A stretch of 64,000 nt of DNA from Roseibacterium beibuensis (GCF_039542305.1 NZ_BAABHW010000001.1:62001-126000), one strand, 5' to 3'. Shown: positions 15,201 through 24,419, numbered from the stretch's first letter. Made by a program: numbers and translations. The notes: generated by a model not told the origin, from the letters alone.

Positions 15201-15797
15201 CATGTTCCCGAAGGCTCGATGATTAACCCGCGCCCGCCGGCGGCCGTGATTTCCGGCAATACCGAGGTCAGCCAGTCCATCGCCGATGCACTTTACGGTG
15301 CGCTCGGGGTCATTGCGGGCAGCCAGGGCACGATGAACAACTTCGTCTACGGGAACGAGCGGCTTCAGAACTACGAAACCATCTGCGGCGGCACCGGTGC
15401 CGGGAACGGCTTCGATGGCACCAGTGCCGTGCACAGCCATATGACCAACACCCGCCTGACCGACCCCGAGGTTCTGGAAACCCGCTTCCCCGTTCGGGTC
15501 GAAGAGTTTTCCATCCGTCGCGGATCAGGCGGGGATGGGCGCTGGCAGGGCGGCGACGGCATCACCCGAAAGCTGCGCTTCCTTGAGGAGATGACGGTCA
15601 CGATCCTGTCCTCGCATCGCTCGGTCCCGCCCCATGGCACGGCAGGCGGCGCGCCGGGCGAGACCGGAGAGAACATCGTGATCCGGACAGATGATCGGGT
15701 CCAACACCTCAAAGGCAACGACCAGACCCATGTGCAGATTGGAGATGTCATTTTGATGCGAACGCCAGGGGGCGGTGGCTATGGCACGCGACCCTAG
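12204..15797 (+). CDS. Fused hydantoinase A/B - 5-oxoprolinase family protein
   Basis: 1197-residue cytosolic enzyme with both halves of the ATP-dependent oxoprolinase/hydantoinase family in one chain. The A half opens WQFWVDRGGTFTDIVARRPG (phosphate-binding GGTFTD) and has GFDMGGTSTDVCHY near residue 285 and FGGAGGQHACQVADVLG near 455. The B half starts about residue 690 (DPVMLEVFNNLFMSIADQMG) with NIKERFDFSCAIFDENGDLV and MNNPFNGGTHLPDV. The IKERFDFSCAIF wording and fused form favour 5-oxoproline (pyroglutamate) opening to glutamate over hydantoins, but related substrates are possible. Start chosen at ATG 12204, with GGAGG upstream, not the longer open frame from 12069. Stands alone before the regulator region. 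Confidence 0.88.
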   Translation: MWQFWVDRGGTFTDIVARRPGGGLVTHKLLSENPERYQDAAVQGIRDLMGLETDEPIPESAIEAVKMGTTVATNALLERKGERTLLLITQGMKDLLRIGYQNRPRLFDLNIVLPELLYAEAVEVGERLSADGAVIVPLDEDGVRAALEDAFAEGYRSVAVALMHAYRFPDHEARIGTIARAIGFSQVSLSHEVSPLIKLVSRGDTTVVDAYLSPILRRYVRQVSDALGTDRGGCRSLMFMQSNGGLTDARLFQGKDAILSGPAGGVVGMVQSAGAAGFDKLIGFDMGGTSTDVCHYAGTYERSFETEVAGVRMRAPMMSIHTVAAGGGSILSYAQGRLQVGPESAGANPGPASYRRGGPLAVTDCNVVLGKIQADHFPHVFGPEGNAPLDPAAARVKFMEMAARIARETGEAPRSPEDLAEGFLRIAVENMANAIKKISVQRGYDVTGYTMNCFGGAGGQHACQVADVLGITRIYIHPFAGVLSAFGMGLADIRAIREHQFARSLADTGAARAALDRIGAEARNEVAGQGIAPDCITLIETAHIRTPGSHQALPVAFGGAAAMRAGFDAAHRQRFGFVPAYDDLIIDLLTAEAVGATGESGTLPNPEPSDPPPGTARMFTGGAWHDVPLVDRITLRPGDTLPGPAILTDPTGTNIVENGWQAEGQPGGALVLRRIVPVKRQEAIGTSVDPVMLEVFNNLFMSIADQMGATLANTAYSVNIKERFDFSCAIFDENGDLVANAPHVPVHLGSMSESVRTVLRENAGKIRPGDVLMMNNPFNGGTHLPDVTVVTPVFDDAGEQIIFLTASRGHHADIGGKTPGSAPPDSTHIEEEGVLIDNFLLVDQGQLREAETRALLTSGRYPCRNIDENMADLAAQVAANATGVAELQKITRQFGLPVVQAYMGHVQDNAEESVRRVLDVLRDGRFSYEMDSGARIEVAITVDHASRSAVVDFTGTSPQDRLNYNAPLSICRAVVLYVFRTLVGADIPMNEGCLKPLEIHVPEGSMINPRPPAAVISGNTEVSQSIADALYGALGVIAGSQGTMNNFVYGNERLQNYETICGGTGAGNGFDGTSAVHSHMTNTRLTDPEVLETRFPVRVEEFSIRRGSGGDGRWQGGDGITRKLRFLEEMTVTILSSHRSVPPHGTAGGAPGETGENIVIRTDDRVQHLKGNDQTHVQIGDVILMRTPGGGGYGTRP

Positions 15798-15849
15798 GCC
15801 CCACGATCGCGCTGTGAGGTGACTGAAGCAGTGGTCTCTCCCGCCGCAT

Positions 15850-16284
15850 CCTGCAAACGCCCACACAGCAGCCACGGGCCCGGCATCCGGTCGAAATCGC
15901 CGTGATGGTGCCAATGGATGGGTAGCGTCGTCCCTACAATAGCCCCGTCCTGGCCAGCAAAACCGCCCCGCCGGATGTGCCGCCCGAAGCCACGCCATTG
16001 CGATCCGCCTGCCGCAGGCACGCGAATAGCGCCGGGTCGTTGATCTGCCCTGGTCGTACCATGCAATGAAAAATACTAGGTCATAGAGTGGTTTTTTTAT
16101 TGCATTTCATGGTGTTGAAGTGTGCGCCGACCGAGGCCACAGCCTGCGGGCCATGCAGGCTCAGCAGCGTCACGCGAAACGCCTCTGTGCCCGAAAACAG
16201 GTTCGCCGCACGCAAAGGTTCGAGCGCCAATGCCGTCGACATCAGCGCGCATCTATCCTGCAGCAGAAAGGCGACTCTCTTCAT
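15850..16284 (-). pseudogene. Decayed GlxA-type (DJ-1/PfpI plus AraC) transcriptional regulator
   Basis: From ATG 16284 the minus strand reads MKRVAFLLQDRCALMSTALA, LEPLRAANLFSGTEAFRVTL and LSLHGPQAVASVGAHF, the N-terminal amidase-like domain of GlxA-family AraC regulators. The frame then breaks. Further on another frame reads DPALFACLRQADRNGVASGG followed by AVLLARTGLL and a stop, which corresponds to the later part of the same domain (a conserved GG.C.G and LA.AGLLDGRR region in intact members). The AraC helix-turn-helix half is absent. So a regulator between the two hydrolase units has decayed by frameshift and deletion. Confidence 0.6.
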
Positions 16285-16708
16285 TGGATCGGTTTGTCCT
16301 GATCCAGAAAGCTCGCCCGAAATTGAACGTTCGTGGCTGTTATGCAAAATGTGCAAGAAAGTTTCCCCCATTGGAAAGCTACTCGGCAGATGGAGAGCGC
16401 CGCATGGGCCAGCGTGTTGCCTGTCCAATGAATGCGATACCTATGGTGGGGCGCGTTGAAGACGCGGCGCGCGGCAGTTCGCAGACCTTTAGCGTGGGCA
16501 CTAAAACGATGGCAGGCCACGCAGCATGTTCGGACATGACGTCGTCGAGATTGCTATGCATAGTCAAAATGGCGTCACCGGCCGGCCATCGTGAAACAGT
16601 CTGAAAAATCCAGCTTCCGTCGGTGCCAGCTTGGGCGCAGAGTGCCCGGATCTGGCCCGGAAACGCGTGTTCAGAGCACCGATTACGAAGAATCAAAAGA
16701 GATCCAGC
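16285..16708. other. Non-coding stretch upstream of the LysR gene
   Basis: Open frames here (notably 16379-16786 minus) overlap the LysR start and show no domain or ribosome site; I consider them chance. The stretch should contain the LysR promoter and, on the other strand, the former promoter of the decayed regulator. Confidence 0.4.
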
Positions 16709-17626
16709 GTGAACTTCAATCAAATACATAGTTTCTACCTTGTCGCTCAGCTCGGCACCTATCAGGCGGCAGCAGAGCGTCTTCACGCGACCCAGCCCGC
16801 GATTTCGGCACGCATTGCCTCACTTGAGACCACTTTGAACACACGCCTATTCGATCGCAGTGGTTACCGCGTGTCGCTCACCCCGGAAGGACGCAGGTTC
16901 CTACCCTACGCCGAAAAGCTGCTGGAGCTTCAGACAAATGCCATGCTTGAAGTCCGAAATTCTAAGGATCTCAGTGGCGTGGTGCGTATCGGTGCATCTG
17001 ACACCATGGTTGCCAGCTGGCTGCCGGATTTCCTTTTGGAGCTCAAGGAAAGGCAACCCGGGATCAGCGTTGAAATGTTCGTTGGCGCGTCTCCCCTTCT
17101 TCATGATGACTTGATGAATCAGGCCGTCGACCTGGCTTTTCTTTTGGGTCCGATCTCAGCCCCTCGTGTCCTATGCAAGGACTTCTGCACTGCTGACATG
17201 GGTTTTGTCGCGGCCCCGTCCCTCGGACTTCACGGTCGAGAACTAACAACTCATGAGCTTCGTGACCAAAATTTCCTCACTTTTGAAAAGTGTACGGTTC
17301 CTTATCAACACCTGAGGCAGAACCTGAAGGAGGTCGGGATCCTAGCCAAGACGAGTCCCATCTCAGCGTTACACTCCATCTCCATCCTAACAAGGAAAGG
17401 GCTGGGGATCGGATATGTTCCGCTTGTTGCTGTAGAAAAGGATCTTGCGACAGGACGGCTACAACTCCTTGAAATTCCGTTGAAAACGCAGACGCTTCAC
17501 TTCAGTGTCTGCTACCTCGATGGTCCCCATAGGCGTCTGGTCGAAGCCATCGCAGACGGTGCTATGGAGTTCATGAAGCGCCGCGGCCCCTCAAGCTTCA
17601 TAAACTTTACCTATCAAGGCGCATAA
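16709..17626 (+). CDS. LysR-type transcriptional regulator
   Basis: 305 residues. The N-terminal winged helix-turn-helix is intact: FNQIHSFYLVAQLGTYQAAA, ERLHATQPAISARIASLE, LNTRLFDRSGYRVSLTPEG. The effector-binding domain follows (VVRIGASDTMVASWLPDFL, VDLAFLLGPISAP, GLGIGYVPLVAVEKDLATG). The start is GTG at 16709, which begins the conserved domain. It lies 68 bp upstream of hyuA on the same strand, an arrangement in which it probably controls the hyuA-hyuB-TRAP-MmgE unit in response to a pathway compound; the ligand is unknown. Confidence 0.88.
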   Translation: MNFNQIHSFYLVAQLGTYQAAAERLHATQPAISARIASLETTLNTRLFDRSGYRVSLTPEGRRFLPYAEKLLELQTNAMLEVRNSKDLSGVVRIGASDTMVASWLPDFLLELKERQPGISVEMFVGASPLLHDDLMNQAVDLAFLLGPISAPRVLCKDFCTADMGFVAAPSLGLHGRELTTHELRDQNFLTFEKCTVPYQHLRQNLKEVGILAKTSPISALHSISILTRKGLGIGYVPLVAVEKDLATGRLQLLEIPLKTQTLHFSVCYLDGPHRRLVEAIADGAMEFMKRRGPSSFINFTYQGA

Positions 17627-17694
17627 AATATTTACGCTTTTTTTGTGATGCAGGTCTGTTGCTCTTGCCAAAACCCAAAAGGCATGAGGAACTC

Positions 17695-19773
17695 ATGGGC
17701 TGGAGACTTGGATCCGATATTGGTGGAACCTTCACTGATGTCGCGTTTATCGCCGAAGATGGCACGCTATCGACTGCCAAGGTGCCTTCGACCCCGCCAA
17801 ACTACGGGCGCGGGGTGGTCCACGGGGTTTCAATACTGGCCGACGGCATTTCTCTTGCCCTCAGAAATCTTTCGGAAATGGTGCATGGCTGTACGGTTGC
17901 AACAAATGCGATCCTCGAAGGCAAAGGCGCGCGCACGGCGCTGCTAACAACAGAGGGGTTCCGCGATGTGCTGGAACTGCGCCGCATACGGGTGCCGCGC
18001 CTCTATGAACCGCTCTACGTCAAGCCAGCTCCACTGTCGCCGAGGGACTTGCGGTTCGAAGTAGCCGAACGCATGGACGCATCAGGCCGCGTCGTGACAC
18101 AGCTGGATACCGACCGCGTGCGGAAAATCGCGCGGGAGATGGTAGCCGCAGGCGTCGAGGCCGTGGCCGTCTGCTTTCTGCACTCCTATGCCAACCCGAT
18201 ACATGAACGGATGGCTGGTGAAATTCTACGGGAGGAAATGCCGGATACCTTCATCACTCTTTCTGTCGACACCCTTCCTCAGATGCGGGAATACGAGCGG
18301 ACCTCGACAACCGTGGTCAATGCCTACGTCGGTCCCCCGGTGAAATCCTACCTGGACGGCATGGAGGCCGACCTCATTGAAGCAGGCTGCGGAGCGCGCG
18401 TGTCGATGATGCAGTCTTCGGGGGGCGTGGTCGACGCGGAAGCGGTGAAGGAAAAGCCGGCACAGATAGTGGAATGCGGCCCCGCCGCGGGCGTTGTTGG
18501 CGCCGCCTGGCTGGCCCGGTCGCTCGGCATCGACAACATTATCACGTTCGACATGGGCGGGACCACGGCCAAAGGCTCCATGATCGAGAATGGCGGCCTG
18601 ATCTACGCTGAGGACTACGAGGTTGGCGATAGCATGAGCACGGCGGGCGCAATTGCCGGTGGCGGTGGATACTCATTGCGACTGCCCGTCATCGACATAT
18701 CGGAAGTCGGCGCCGGTGGCGGATCCTATGTCTGGCTGGATCGGGCAGGCGCCATCAAGGTGGGGCCGGAAAGCGCCGGGGCCGTGCCCGGGCCTGCCTG
18801 CTACAACACGGGCGGCAATAGACCGACCGTGACAGATGCAAACGTGACTCTCGGGTATCTGAACCAGTCGTCGCTGGCCGGAGGCACGGTTCCGATCGAT
18901 GCGCACCTGTCGAAGGCCGCGTTGAAGGAAACGATTGCCGATCCGCTGAAGCTCGATCTGCTCGCCGCGGCGCACGGCGTGCATGAAGTGGCGAATGCTA
19001 CGATGGTGCGCGCGATCAAGGCGGTGACCACCTATCGCGGACGGGACCCAAGAGAGTTCGCCCTCGTTGCCTTTGGCGGGAACGGTGGCGTGCATGGCGT
19101 CGGAATCGCGCGCAACCTTGATATCCGTAGAGTGATAATTCCGCCAGCTGCGGGTGTGTTCAGCGCGGTCGGCCTGCTTCTTGCGGATAAGTCTGTGTCC
19201 GTCCTCAGGGCCTTCGCAGCACCGCTGGATGGCATCGACCCAGCAGCAGCGGACGAGGTCTATGACGCTCTGAGGTCCGAAGCCAACCGGTTGCTGGACA
19301 TCGACGGAGAAAAGGCGGCCTACCATCTTCAGGTAGAAATGCGCGGCGTGGGCCAAGCCTTCGAGCTTACCGTCGATCTGGGCGCCGAGCGATTCAGGGA
19401 AGTCGATTTTGTGCAGCTGCGGAAACGGTTCGCTTCAGAATATGGCCAACGCTTCGGTCATGCCTTCGGCGACGACGAATCCGTCGAGGTCGTTTCGCTC
19501 AAGCTGACTGCAACGGATACCACCCAAACGAGAGCCACTACCCTGCAACTTCCGCAATGTTCCTTGCAGGAAGACGTGCGGGATGTGTGGTTCGGGCCAG
19601 ATCATGGGCTGATGCAAACGCGTGTGGTTGGCCGCCAGGCCCTGACCACGGATGGAGAGCAGGGTCCTCTGATCATCGAGGAATATGAGGGAACCACAGT
19701 GGTTCCCCCTGATGCGCGTGTCTCGATCGACAAGAACAGCAACATCATCGTCGACCTGGAGGCCAAGGCATGA
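17695..19773 (+). CDS. hyuA: Hydantoinase/oxoprolinase A subunit
   Basis: 692 residues, the ATP-binding partner of HyuB. WRLGSDIGGTFTDVAFIAED opens the actin-like ATPase fold; further family marks are MVHGCTVATNAILEGKGART, ITFDMGGTTAKGSMIENGG, VGPESAGAVPGPACYNTGG and FGGNGGVHGVGIARNLDIRR. GAGGAA precedes the ATG at 17695. Members open N-methylhydantoin, 5-oxoproline or carboxylate ketones in an ATP-dependent way; the sequence alone does not choose. It overlaps hyuB by 4 bp (ATGA), indicating a stoichiometric complex. Separate from, and clearly divergent to, the fused enzyme at 12204. Confidence 0.88.
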   Translation: MGWRLGSDIGGTFTDVAFIAEDGTLSTAKVPSTPPNYGRGVVHGVSILADGISLALRNLSEMVHGCTVATNAILEGKGARTALLTTEGFRDVLELRRIRVPRLYEPLYVKPAPLSPRDLRFEVAERMDASGRVVTQLDTDRVRKIAREMVAAGVEAVAVCFLHSYANPIHERMAGEILREEMPDTFITLSVDTLPQMREYERTSTTVVNAYVGPPVKSYLDGMEADLIEAGCGARVSMMQSSGGVVDAEAVKEKPAQIVECGPAAGVVGAAWLARSLGIDNIITFDMGGTTAKGSMIENGGLIYAEDYEVGDSMSTAGAIAGGGGYSLRLPVIDISEVGAGGGSYVWLDRAGAIKVGPESAGAVPGPACYNTGGNRPTVTDANVTLGYLNQSSLAGGTVPIDAHLSKAALKETIADPLKLDLLAAAHGVHEVANATMVRAIKAVTTYRGRDPREFALVAFGGNGGVHGVGIARNLDIRRVIIPPAAGVFSAVGLLLADKSVSVLRAFAAPLDGIDPAAADEVYDALRSEANRLLDIDGEKAAYHLQVEMRGVGQAFELTVDLGAERFREVDFVQLRKRFASEYGQRFGHAFGDDESVEVVSLKLTATDTTQTRATTLQLPQCSLQEDVRDVWFGPDHGLMQTRVVGRQALTTDGEQGPLIIEEYEGTTVVPPDARVSIDKNSNIIVDLEAKA

Positions 19774-21572
19774 GCCTGACGCAGAAGACTGACCCGTTCC
19801 TTCTTGAAGTGCTGCGATATGCATTCGACTCGATTGCAGAGGAGATCACCCTGACCATCGTGCGCACGGCCTACAGCCAGATCGTGCGCGACAGTCTGGA
19901 CTTCTCGACAGCTCTTTGTGACGCGCAGGGGCGGACGCTGGCGCAAGGGGTCTGCACACCGATGCATCTGGGGGCCTTTCACGACGCGCTGCGCAACATG
20001 TTGGATGTTCGCGGGGATGACATACACCCCAATGACGTCTACATCATGAACGACCCCTATGCTGCCCTCGGCCAGCACCTGCCGGACATTTATGTCGTTC
20101 AGCCCATCTTCTTCGAGGGCATACTGCGCGGTTGGTCCGCAACCCTTGCACACCATTCGGACGTGGGCGGCATCGTTGCCGGGTCGAACGCGTTAGGGGC
20201 GACGGAAATCTGGCAGGAGGGCCTGCGTATCCCGGTCTTGAAGCTCATTGATCGGGGCCAGCGCAACCAGACGCTCTGGGATATGATCGCCCTCAACGTG
20301 CGGACCCCGAAGATGGTGCTTGGCGACCTGCAAGCCCAGATCGCAGCCTGTGCCATCGGCGCACGTGGATTGATCAATCTCTATGAACGCTATGGTGCTG
20401 CGATCCTCGAACAAGCGATGGAAGACCTGAACGCCTATGCGCTCCGGCTGGCGCAGGCCGAGATTGCAGATATCCCCGACGGAACCTACGCCTTTGTCGA
20501 TCATATCGACGGAATCGGTGAAAAACCGGAGCCGGTGACATTGACGGTGAAGGTCACCATCGAGGGTACCAGAGCTATCGTGGACTGGGCCGGCACCAGC
20601 AAGCAGATCGAGGGTGGGATCAATTCCACGTTCCCGTTCACCAAGGCCTGTGCATATGCCGCCATCCGGTCTCTGATGTCCGCGGATGTTCCCAACTGCC
20701 ATGGCTTTACCGAAGCAATCGAGGTGCGCGCTGAAGAGGGAAGTGTCGTGCGGCCCGTTGCTCCTGCGCCTTGTGGCGCGCGCGGCATTACTGGTTACCG
20801 GATGATCGACTGTCTGTTCGGTGCGCTGGCGCAAGCAGCACCTGACAGGGTGACGGCCGATGGCTCGGGCGGATCAACGCTGCCGACGATATCAGGAACC
20901 GTGAACGGGGAGGTATTCGTCTTCTGCGAAACCTTCATGGGCACATGGGGTGCAAGCCGCTCCAATGATGGACAGGAAGGCATGCCACATATCGGTGCGA
21001 ACCAGTCAAACGTTCCCGTTGAAATGATCGAAAAAACATACCCATTGCGCATTGAACGCTATGAGTTCGTGGCTGACAGCGGCGGGCCGGGTCGAACGCG
21101 GGGCGGGCTGGCCATTCGGAGAGACTACCGGGTGCTTTGCGAAACGGCCAACCTAAATGTGCGTTCGGACAAGCGTCGCTTCCCACCACACGGCCTGGAG
21201 GGCGGCGCCGAGGGCAATCCCTCGATGAATCGCATCCTCTCCGACACGGGCGAGCGCGTTTTGCCGGTTCTTTTGGATTCACCGGTGCGCATGAAACGGG
21301 GTGATGTGTTTTCACACGTGATGGCCTCGGGTGGAGGCTTTGGTGATGCGATGGAACGGGATCCGCTCAACGTGCAGCGCGACGTGCGACTTGGCAAAGT
21401 GACCATCGAGGGTGCGCTGCGTGACTACCTTGTTGTCATAACGAGTTTCAATGGCGCCCTTTGCGTCGATGAAGAGGCCACGCGCAAGCAGCGGGAAACT
21501 GCTTTGCGCCCGAATGGACACACCCAAACCAATCAAACCATGACCAAACAAGGAGGTCCCTATGTTCAATAA
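19770..21572 (+). CDS. hyuB: Hydantoinase/oxoprolinase B subunit
   Basis: 600 residues, catalytic partner of HyuA. LLEVLRYAFDSIAEEITLTI, RDSLDFSTALCDAQGRTLAQ, GVCTPMHLGAFHDALRNML and NDVYIMNDPYAALGQHLPDI are typical of the B family, as is LAHHSDVGGIVAGS. The late part has the glycine-rich ending VMASGGGFGDAMERDPLNVQ and the terminal ALRDYLVVI..DEEAT segment, followed by a polar tail of about 20 residues that overlaps the dctP start. Cytosolic. The wording RDSLDFSTALCD differs from the oxoprolinase-type IKERFDFSCAIF of the fused gene, so the two enzymes probably act on different substrates. Confidence 0.87.
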   Translation: MSLTQKTDPFLLEVLRYAFDSIAEEITLTIVRTAYSQIVRDSLDFSTALCDAQGRTLAQGVCTPMHLGAFHDALRNMLDVRGDDIHPNDVYIMNDPYAALGQHLPDIYVVQPIFFEGILRGWSATLAHHSDVGGIVAGSNALGATEIWQEGLRIPVLKLIDRGQRNQTLWDMIALNVRTPKMVLGDLQAQIAACAIGARGLINLYERYGAAILEQAMEDLNAYALRLAQAEIADIPDGTYAFVDHIDGIGEKPEPVTLTVKVTIEGTRAIVDWAGTSKQIEGGINSTFPFTKACAYAAIRSLMSADVPNCHGFTEAIEVRAEEGSVVRPVAPAPCGARGITGYRMIDCLFGALAQAAPDRVTADGSGGSTLPTISGTVNGEVFVFCETFMGTWGASRSNDGQEGMPHIGANQSNVPVEMIEKTYPLRIERYEFVADSGGPGRTRGGLAIRRDYRVLCETANLNVRSDKRRFPPHGLEGGAEGNPSMNRILSDTGERVLPVLLDSPVRMKRGDVFSHVMASGGGFGDAMERDPLNVQRDVRLGKVTIEGALRDYLVVITSFNGALCVDEEATRKQRETALRPNGHTQTNQTMTKQGGPYVQ

Positions 21573-22551
21573 GCTTCTCATTGCCGGTGCCGTAGTCGCG
21601 GCGTCGGTCAGCATGGGGCATGCGCAAACCGCCCTCGACATGACCAACGAATACGAGCCGAATTCCATCCACGGCCAAGGTGACCAGTTTTTTGCAGAAC
21701 AGGTCAACAACAGCGGCGCAGGGGTCGAAATCACCCTGCACCTGGGCGGCGCGCTTGGGTTCCGGTCCGCGGACAATCTTGATGCGGTGGGCGACGGTGT
21801 CGTGCCGATCGCAGATACGCTCGGCGGTGTTCTCGCCGGGTCAGACCCCATCTTTCTTGTAGGCTCGCTGCCCTTTGTCGCGGCCAACCCCGAAGAAGCC
21901 CGCGCGCTTTACGAAGCGGCCCGGCCTTACTACGAGGCTTTCTTTGAAGAGCACGGCCAGATGCTCCTCTATGCGTCTCCCTGGCCATCGTCGGGCCTTT
22001 GGGCAAACGAAGTCGTTGACACAGTTGAAGCTCTGGCAGGCCTGACGATGCGCACCTATGACGTTAACGGTACACGCACGCTGATCGCAGCGGGGGCTTC
22101 GCCCATTCAGCTCAGCTGGGCCGACGTGGTGCCGCAGTTGGCAACCGGTGGCATCGAGGGCGTCCTGACCTCGGCCGAGGGTGGAGTCAACGCCAGCTTC
22201 CACGAGCATCTGTCGCATTTCACCGAGATCAACTATGCGATGCCACTGAACTTCGTCCACATGAACCGGGATGCCTTCGAGGCTCTGCCGCCCGAGGGTC
22301 AACAGGCCATTGTCGACGCTGCTGCCGCAACGGACGCCCGCAATTGGCAGGCCCTCGCCGACCGGGTGTCTCTAAATTACGAAACGCTGCGCGGTCAGGG
22401 TGTGATCATTGTCGAGGAGATCACTCCTGAATTGCAGGCCCACTTGGCAGATGCAGCCTCGGTGGTTCTTGAGGATTGGCTCGAACAGACCGGTGACGCA
22501 GGGGCGGCCGTTCTGTCCGCCTACGGCGAATCCGTGGGCCGCTCTTATTGA
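21562..22551 (+). CDS. dctP: TRAP transporter substrate-binding protein DctP
   Basis: 329-residue periplasmic solute receptor. Signal peptide MFNKLLIAGAVVAASVSMGHA, cut after AQ. Family signs are YASPWPSSGLWANEVVDTVE, GLTMRTYDVNG (the conserved specificity Arg should lie here), and GGIEGVLTSAEGGVNASFHE followed by LSHFTEINYAMPLNFVHMNR. AAGGAGG at 21550-21556 serves the ATG at 21562, inside the end of hyuB, so expression is tied to the hydrolase. The ligand of the TRAP system is probably the hydrolase substrate, an organic (di)carboxylate or cyclic imide; this is inference from position. Confidence 0.9.
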   Translation: MFNKLLIAGAVVAASVSMGHAQTALDMTNEYEPNSIHGQGDQFFAEQVNNSGAGVEITLHLGGALGFRSADNLDAVGDGVVPIADTLGGVLAGSDPIFLVGSLPFVAANPEEARALYEAARPYYEAFFEEHGQMLLYASPWPSSGLWANEVVDTVEALAGLTMRTYDVNGTRTLIAAGASPIQLSWADVVPQLATGGIEGVLTSAEGGVNASFHEHLSHFTEINYAMPLNFVHMNRDAFEALPPEGQQAIVDAAAATDARNWQALADRVSLNYETLRGQGVIIVEEITPELQAHLADAASVVLEDWLEQTGDAGAAVLSAYGESVGRSY

Positions 22552-22623
22552 GCTTTCGCGGTGCGCAGGGGGCTTGCCTGCGCACTGCCTGAACAGATCC
22601 CAAGGGGAGGTGAGTACGGTCCC

Positions 22624-23118
22624 GTGATTACACTGGCAAAAAACCTGAGCCGGATTGGAAATGGCGCCGCCATCCTCGCGTTGGTGTTCATGTTCGGCCA
22701 TATCATCCTGGAAATCACTCTCAGGAATCTCTTTCATACAAGTACTTTCGTACTTGACGAATTCGTCGGGCACGCGGTTTCGGCTCTGACTTTCCTCGCA
22801 CTCGGAGAAGCGTTGCGTACCGGCACTCTCATCCGTGTCTCACTGTTGCATGATAGTGTTCCAGACAGCGCGAAACGCGTCTTGGAGATGTTTGCCATGG
22901 CGTCGGCGCTCTCGGTTGGGTCATTTGCGCTTTGGTTTGTCGGCGTTTCGGTTTTACGCCAGTTCGAGCGTGGGACGACGAGCGCGTCTATTGCCCAGAT
23001 ACCGCTCTGGATTCCCGAGGCTCTGGTTCTATTCGGGCTCGCGATCTTTGTGCTGCAGGCTCTTGCAGGTCTGATCGGCTTGATCTTTAGAACGCCCCAA
23101 TCCGAGGAAACCGTCTGA
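22624..23118 (+). CDS. dctQ: TRAP transporter small permease DctQ
   Basis: 164-residue inner membrane protein with four hydrophobic helices (about residues 13-33, 45-65, 85-108, 125-150). The motif HIILEITLRNLFHTSTFVLD followed by EFVGHAVSALTFLALGEAL fits DctQ. Start taken at GTG 22624, with GGGGAGG 13 bp upstream; an earlier in-frame start at 22561 would add non-conserved residues. Its stop shares a base with the dctM start (TGATG). Confidence 0.85.
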   Translation: MITLAKNLSRIGNGAAILALVFMFGHIILEITLRNLFHTSTFVLDEFVGHAVSALTFLALGEALRTGTLIRVSLLHDSVPDSAKRVLEMFAMASALSVGSFALWFVGVSVLRQFERGTTSASIAQIPLWIPEALVLFGLAIFVLQALAGLIGLIFRTPQSEETV

Positions 23119-24419
23119 TGGATGCCGGTTCGATCTCTTTGCTCGTGCTGCTGCTTCTGGTTGGATACCTTGCCACGGGCACGGTTATTTTCGTCAGCAT
23201 CATCTGCGTGTCGCTAATCAGCCTGGCGGCCTTTCTGGACTTCGATGCGCATCGGCTCGGCGCAACCCTGACCCGGATCATGATCCGATCCTCAAGCTCA
23301 TGGGAACTTTCGGCGATACCGCTCTTCGTCTGGATGGGTGAGATCGTGTTTCGATCATCGCTCATAAGCAAGATGTTTCGTGGTCTAAGCCCGGTGGTGG
23401 GGCGCCTCCCTGGCGGGCTGCTGCACACCAATGTTATCGGCTGCGCCCTGTTCGCTGCAGTCTCCGGTTCGTCCGCGGCCACAACGGCGACCGTTGGCAA
23501 GATCACGCTCGGAGAGCTGCGCGACCGCGGTTACGACGAGCGACTGTCCGTCGGCTCGCTTGCGGGGGCTGGAACTCTTGGCCTGCTAATCCCGCCATCG
23601 ATCGTGATGATCATCTACGGTCTGCTGGCAAACGTCTCGATCATCCAATTGTTTGCAGCCGGCCTGTTGCCTGGGTTTCTGATTGCAACGATTTATTCGG
23701 GTTACGTCGCCGCACGCTGTATCGTGAAACCCCAACTCGCGCCGCGGGACGGCGTACCTGAGGTGTCCGGTCGGGCGATCCTAGATCTGTGGCCGATCGT
23801 GGTCCTCATCATCGTTGTGCTCGGCTCGATCTACACCGGGTGGGCGACGCCCTCCGAAAGCGCGGCCATCGGTGTGGCGACAGCGCTTGCACTGACAGCA
23901 ATCCATGGTGAGTTGTCATTCAAACTGATCCGGGAGTCGCTGATTGCTGCGGTTCCGATCTCTTGCATGATCTGTAGCATCCTTGTGGCGGCTGCCTTCC
24001 TGTCCACGGCCATGGGGTTTCTCCATATTCCGCAGGACATTGCACGCCTGATCGGTGGCCTGAACCTGTCGGCCGCACAGCTGCTGTTGCTGCTTGCCGT
24101 GTTTTACGTGCTTCTCGGGCTGTTGTTGGACGGAATCTCTATCACCGTGATGACGCTTCCGATCATCTTGCCACTTATCTTGGCAGCCGGGATCGATCCG
24201 ATCTGGTTCGGCGTCTTTTTGGTGATCATGGTCGAGCTGGGCCAGATGACCCCGCCTGTGGGGTTCAACCTGTTCATCCTTCAGGGCATGAGTGGTGTTC
24301 CGATCCTGCGCGTGGCCTCCGCCGCACTGCCTTTCTTCGCCCTCATGTGTCTTGGAGTACTGTTGCTAACGCTTTTCCCGGATATCGCCCTGTGGCTTCC
24401 CTCTGTCCTTTTCCAGTGA
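23118..24419 (+). CDS. dctM: TRAP transporter large permease DctM
   Basis: 433-residue integral membrane protein with 11-12 hydrophobic segments, the ion-coupled translocation subunit of the TRAP system. Recognisable family stretches are SAAVSGSSAATTATVGKITL-like (FAAVSGSSAATTATVGKI), GLLIPPSIVMIIYGLLANVS, GWATPSESAAIGVATALALT and ELGQMTPPVGFNLFILQGM. Start codon overlaps dctQ by one base. Membrane topology fits pairing with DctQ. Confidence 0.93.
   Translation: MDAGSISLLVLLLLVGYLATGTVIFVSIICVSLISLAAFLDFDAHRLGATLTRIMIRSSSSWELSAIPLFVWMGEIVFRSSLISKMFRGLSPVVGRLPGGLLHTNVIGCALFAAVSGSSAATTATVGKITLGELRDRGYDERLSVGSLAGAGTLGLLIPPSIVMIIYGLLANVSIIQLFAAGLLPGFLIATIYSGYVAARCIVKPQLAPRDGVPEVSGRAILDLWPIVVLIIVVLGSIYTGWATPSESAAIGVATALALTAIHGELSFKLIRESLIAAVPISCMICSILVAAAFLSTAMGFLHIPQDIARLIGGLNLSAAQLLLLLAVFYVLLGLLLDGISITVMTLPIILPLILAAGIDPIWFGVFLVIMVELGQMTPPVGFNLFILQGMSGVPILRVASAALPFFALMCLGVLLLTLFPDIALWLPSVLFQ

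Noticed and set aside
16379..16786. 135-codon minus-strand gene
   Set aside because: Overlaps the LysR start, with no domain and no ribosome site.
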